Shown here: piece after piece, positions 7,935 through 9,821 of the stretch | How positions within the stretch are numbered: position 1 is the first letter of the stretch | Layout of the letters: every line of letters starts with the position of its first letter | NCBI GenBank assembly: GCA_031270425.1 | Contig: JAISXQ010000165.1 | Location: 1-9,821, forward strand | DNA length: 9,821 bases | DNA from: Prevotellaceae bacterium | Lineage (GTDB): Bacteria; Bacteroidota; Bacteroidia; Bacteroidales; Paludibacteraceae | Direction of reading: 5' to 3' | The notes under the pieces: generated by a model | Seen by the model: the letters and a program-made list of their open reading frames with translations, nothing else | Databases searched by the model: none | What the model was told of the DNA's origin: nothing | Position numbers and translations under genes: made by a program

Positions 7935-8774
7935 ATGAACTTATTATCGAACAATCCGATTTCGAAGTATTTCTTTGTAGTAAAAAGATTTACAACATTG
8001 CTGTTTGTCTTTCTTGCCCCGTGTTTGGTAAGTTGCGGGTGTAGTGATAACAACGGGTATAAAGAAGATATTCCAGATCCGGTACCAACTGAAAATCCGG
8101 TTGCTGAATGGAAGCTGGTTTTTCAGGATGATTTTAACGGAACAAGCGTTAATACGGCAGATTGGAGCATGTATAACAGTCCAGGACATGCCGGAAACGG
8201 GCTACGCCGTCCCGGAGCTTTCAGCGTTGCGGATGGCGTTCTTTCCGTAACAGCACAAATGATTGACGGACAGCTTGTCTCTGGTGGAATGGCTCATAAA
8301 TTAAATCTTGCGTACGGCAAGTTTGAAGCGCGCGTTCGTGCAGGAGAATGTGAAAGTAAGGCTACCAGCGCTGTATTGCTTACCTGGCCGCAAAGCGAAC
8401 GCTGGCCTGTCGATGGTGAAAATGATTTCTACGAAACCGGAACAAATGATCGCCGGAGTTTCGATACTTTTATTCACTATGGAGCCAACAATAACCAATT
8501 TCATAAAAAGCATAACTTTGACGTCAGGGATTGGCTCATAGTAGCTATGGAATGGGAACCGGAATGGATTAAGATTTATGTGAACGGAGTTTTGCAGTGG
8601 ACGCTGACAGAAAAAATAGCCATACCACAGGTACCTCATCATCTTTGCATACAGCTGGATGCGTTCAAGAAAGAAATGACCGGAATTACCATAATGCAGG
8701 TGGACTGGGTTAAAATATACGAGCGGGTTGAACAGAAAAAACAAGAAACAACCCTGATAAATAACAGTTTCTAA
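7935..8774 (+). CDS. GH16 endo-glycanase, surface lipoprotein form
   Basis: This 279-residue GH16 enzyme should hydrolyse the same kind of beta-linked polysaccharide as its upstream paralogue. The signal peptide is long (34 residues) and ends LVSC with C34 as the lipidated residue, followed by GCSDNNG and a Pro/Glu-rich linker to about 57. The catalytic domain covers about 57-263 and carries the same ENDFYE motif, with E162, D164 and E167 as predicted nucleophile, assisting acid and acid/base. From W59 to Y262 it aligns without gaps to W26-Y229 of the first enzyme, with about 48 differences in 204 positions by hand count (about 76% identity). It lacks the type IX sorting domain and ends in a short charged tail (ERVEQKKQETTLINNSF). 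I infer a membrane-anchored, probably surface-exposed enzyme. No internal Met offers another start that keeps the signal. Confidence 0.93.
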   Translation: MNLLSNNPISKYFFVVKRFTTLLFVFLAPCLVSCGCSDNNGYKEDIPDPVPTENPVAEWKLVFQDDFNGTSVNTADWSMYNSPGHAGNGLRRPGAFSVADGVLSVTAQMIDGQLVSGGMAHKLNLAYGKFEARVRAGECESKATSAVLLTWPQSERWPVDGENDFYETGTNDRRSFDTFIHYGANNNQFHKKHNFDVRDWLIVAMEWEPEWIKIYVNGVLQWTLTEKIAIPQVPHHLCIQLDAFKKEMTGITIMQVDWVKIYERVEQKKQETTLINNSF

Positions 8775-8798
8775 AAAATACTGTTTATCGGCAGGCAC

Positions 8799-8849
8799 AA
8801 GGTTCGATGCAGCTTTATTAATTAACGATAAAGTCGCGTTGAACCTTTT
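8799..8849 (+). terminator. Long hairpin with T-run: likely terminator of the PUL structural genes
   Basis: Positions 8799-8819 can pair with 8827-8847 around a 7-base loop (8820-8826). Twenty of 21 positions pair, including four G-U pairs, with a single A-C mismatch (8811/8835). The outer stem AAGGTTC/GAACCTT and the inner stem CTTTAT/ATAAAG are perfect. Four T residues (8846-8849) close the structure on the 3' side. It begins 25 bases after the stop of the second GH16 gene, the right place to end the operon before the regulator gene. The short T-run and the long stem make it imperfect as a textbook intrinsic terminator. Confidence 0.65.
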
Positions 8850-8878
8850 GGGCTAAGTTTAACGTCCAATTAAATTTA
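8847..8878 (+). promoter_or_regulatory. Candidate promoter of the sensor-regulator gene
   Basis: TTTG at 8847-8850, a 20-base spacer, and TAAATTTA at 8871-8878 fit the Bacteroides promoter pattern (-33 TTTG, spacer about 19-21, -7 TAnnTTTG), with one mismatch at the last base of the -7 box. The -7 box ends 24 bases before the ATG at 8903. The -33 element shares bases with the T-run of the preceding hairpin, so terminator and promoter would abut. A 17-base direct repeat overlaps the spacer and -7 box. Confidence 0.4.
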
Positions 8879-8888
8879 ACGTCCAATT
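8858..8888. repeat. Two direct copies of TTTAACGTCCAATT, 17-base period
   Basis: The 14-base unit TTTAACGTCCAATT occurs exactly at 8858-8871 and again at 8875-8888, separated by AAA. The second copy ends 14 bases before the regulator's start codon. Direct repeats in a promoter are often sites for dimeric or tandem-binding regulators, so this may be an operator. It could also be a small local duplication without function. The repeat is certain; the function is inferred. Confidence 0.9.
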
Positions 8889-8902
8889 TTCAGTCTTCTA
8901 TC

Positions 8903-9821
8903 ATGAAAAAAATAAAATTGCTCCTATTCTTGATTATTCTTTTTTATCCGGTATTTTCGCAAAACGCGTTCAATTTCGGACAATTGACTATCGGCAATGG
9001 ATTATCGAGCGGTTCGATTACTTGTGTTTTGCAGGACAGCGAAGGCTTTATATGGATAGGCACAGAGGATGGACTAAACAAGTACGACGGATACGAAATT
9101 ATCATATACCGGCACAATCCGCAGTTGTTAAATTCTATCGGAGGAAATTCCGTCCGCTGCCTTTTTGAAGATAGCCGCAACAATTTGTGGATCGGGCTGA
9201 AAGGCGATGGGATGTGCAGGCTGGATTTAAAAACAGGGCAATTTACCTCTTTCCGACATAATAAAACCAACGAAAACAGCATAAGCTACAACGACGTGTC
9301 GGGTATTGTGGAGGACAAGCAGGGCAAATTATGGATTGCCGTTGATAGAGGAGGTTTGGATATGTTCGACCCGGTTGCGGGAACTTTTGTCCACTATCCG
9401 ATTTTAGACCGCCGCTTTAACCATTCGTTGAACGACGCGCTTACGGATATTACACTGGACAGACATGGAAATATCTGGTTAAGTTCGTGGGGAGGGGGCG
9501 TATATTGTTTTGATGTTAAGGATAAAAACTTCTTGGTTCATCCGTATTGGGAGCAGGAAAAAACGGATGAAAATGTGTGTAAACATATTTATTCACTGTA
9601 TACGGATGAGAAAGATATACTGTGGGTTTCTTCCACACATGGAGGGTTGTATTCGTTGAATGAAGCGGAAAAGGAATATAAGCAATACACGGTTTGCGAC
9701 AAACCGAATGAGTGTATTACGACCCGCTCGGTACAATCGGTTTGTAAGGATGAGAACGGAAATTTATGGGTTGCCAGTATCAATGAAGGCGTCAATATCA
9801 TAAACGAAAAAAACGGATTGA
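8903..9821 (+). CDS. Reg_prop beta-propeller sensor-regulator, N-terminal part (probable hybrid two-component system protein; 3' end outside window)
   Basis: An open frame of 306 codons runs from ATG 8903 off the right edge. Residues 1-20 are a signal peptide (MKKIKLLLFLIILFYPVFSQ). At least six repeats of the two-component regulator propeller type (Reg_prop) follow, each with a [D]-x-x-[G/N]-x-[L/I]-W-[I/L/V] core: tryptophans at 51 (GFIWIGTEDGLNKYDG), 96, 144, 192, 241 and 289. Such periplasmic propellers form the sensor of HTCS proteins, which bind PUL-derived oligosaccharides and activate the adjacent genes through cytoplasmic kinase, receiver and AraC-type domains. Those domains are not visible here, so a propeller-containing diguanylate cyclase, LuxR-type regulator or plain sensor kinase remains possible. 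Position right beside a PUL favours the HTCS reading. It lies behind its own hairpin and candidate promoter, which suggests transcription apart from the enzymes. Confidence 0.88.
   Translation, partial: MKKIKLLLFLIILFYPVFSQNAFNFGQLTIGNGLSSGSITCVLQDSEGFIWIGTEDGLNKYDGYEIIIYRHNPQLLNSIGGNSVRCLFEDSRNNLWIGLKGDGMCRLDLKTGQFTSFRHNKTNENSISYNDVSGIVEDKQGKLWIAVDRGGLDMFDPVAGTFVHYPILDRRFNHSLNDALTDITLDRHGNIWLSSWGGGVYCFDVKDKNFLVHPYWEQEKTDENVCKHIYSLYTDEKDILWVSSTHGGLYSLNEAEKEYKQYTVCDKPNECITTRSVQSVCKDENGNLWVASINEGVNIINEKNGL

Noticed and set aside
7146..8541. Matching alternate-frame open stretches at 7146-7367 and 8308-8541 on the + strand
   Set aside because: They fall inside the same region of the two GH16 paralogues, in the same offset frame. 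Their similarity follows from the similarity of the real genes.
8761..8788. Small inverted repeat AACAGT / ACTGTT spanning the stop codon of the second GH16 gene
   Set aside because: Only six perfect pairs with an 11-base loop. The much stronger hairpin at 8799-8847 is the better terminator candidate.
1..9821. Search for tRNA/rRNA genes, CRISPR arrays, insertion sequences, integrases and attachment sites
   Set aside because: None seen. The genes are closely packed on one strand, and the intergenic gaps hold only the elements listed.

Overview
The window looks like part of a polysaccharide utilization locus (PUL) from a member of the Bacteroidota. The evidence is SusC/SusD-type outer-membrane glycan uptake genes, surface lipoproteins with lipobox signals, a type IX secretion C-terminal sorting domain, a Reg_prop beta-propeller regulator, A-rich leaders without obvious Shine-Dalgarno sequences, and promoter-like TTTG / TAnnTTTG elements. 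Type IX secretion together with a probable hybrid two-component (HTCS) regulator would fit a Bacteroidales or related lineage. Genus cannot be read from the sequence.

Layout, all on the + strand: the 3' end of one SusD-like gene (2-1078); a short SusC-like TonB-dependent transporter (1113-3941); a second, complete SusD-like lipoprotein (3955-5613); a SusE-position surface glycan-binding lipoprotein with a DUF1735/BT_3987-like N-terminal half and a carbohydrate-binding-like C-terminal half (5667-6788); a perfect 13-bp-arm palindrome (6815-6842); two closely related GH16 endo-glycanases (6875-7837 and 7935-8774); a long terminator-like hairpin (8799-8849); a 17-bp-period direct repeat overlapping a candidate promoter (8847-8888); and the first 306 codons of a Reg_prop sensor-regulator, probably an HTCS (8903 to the window end). 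No gap between genes exceeds about 130 bases.

How the genes probably work together (inferred from the PUL paradigm): the GH16 enzymes cut a beta-linked polysaccharide at or outside the cell surface, the SusD-like proteins and the binding lipoprotein capture the fragments, and SusC imports them to the periplasm. The propeller regulator would sense a fragment there and switch the locus on. GH16 specificities include laminarin, mixed-linkage glucan, agar, porphyran and carrageenan. The catalytic motif is of the beta-bulge ExDxxE type, but the substrate cannot be fixed from the sequence.

The most notable point is the GH16 pair. The catalytic domains align without gaps at about 76% identity by hand count, yet one copy ends in a type IX sorting domain and the other has a lipoprotein signal and no such domain. 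Other points are a SusC without the usual carboxypeptidase-regulatory-like N-terminal domain, an unusual ENDFYE catalytic motif, and the structured DNA on either side of the enzyme genes. I see the ordinary PUL plan with some unusual details, not a wholly new system.
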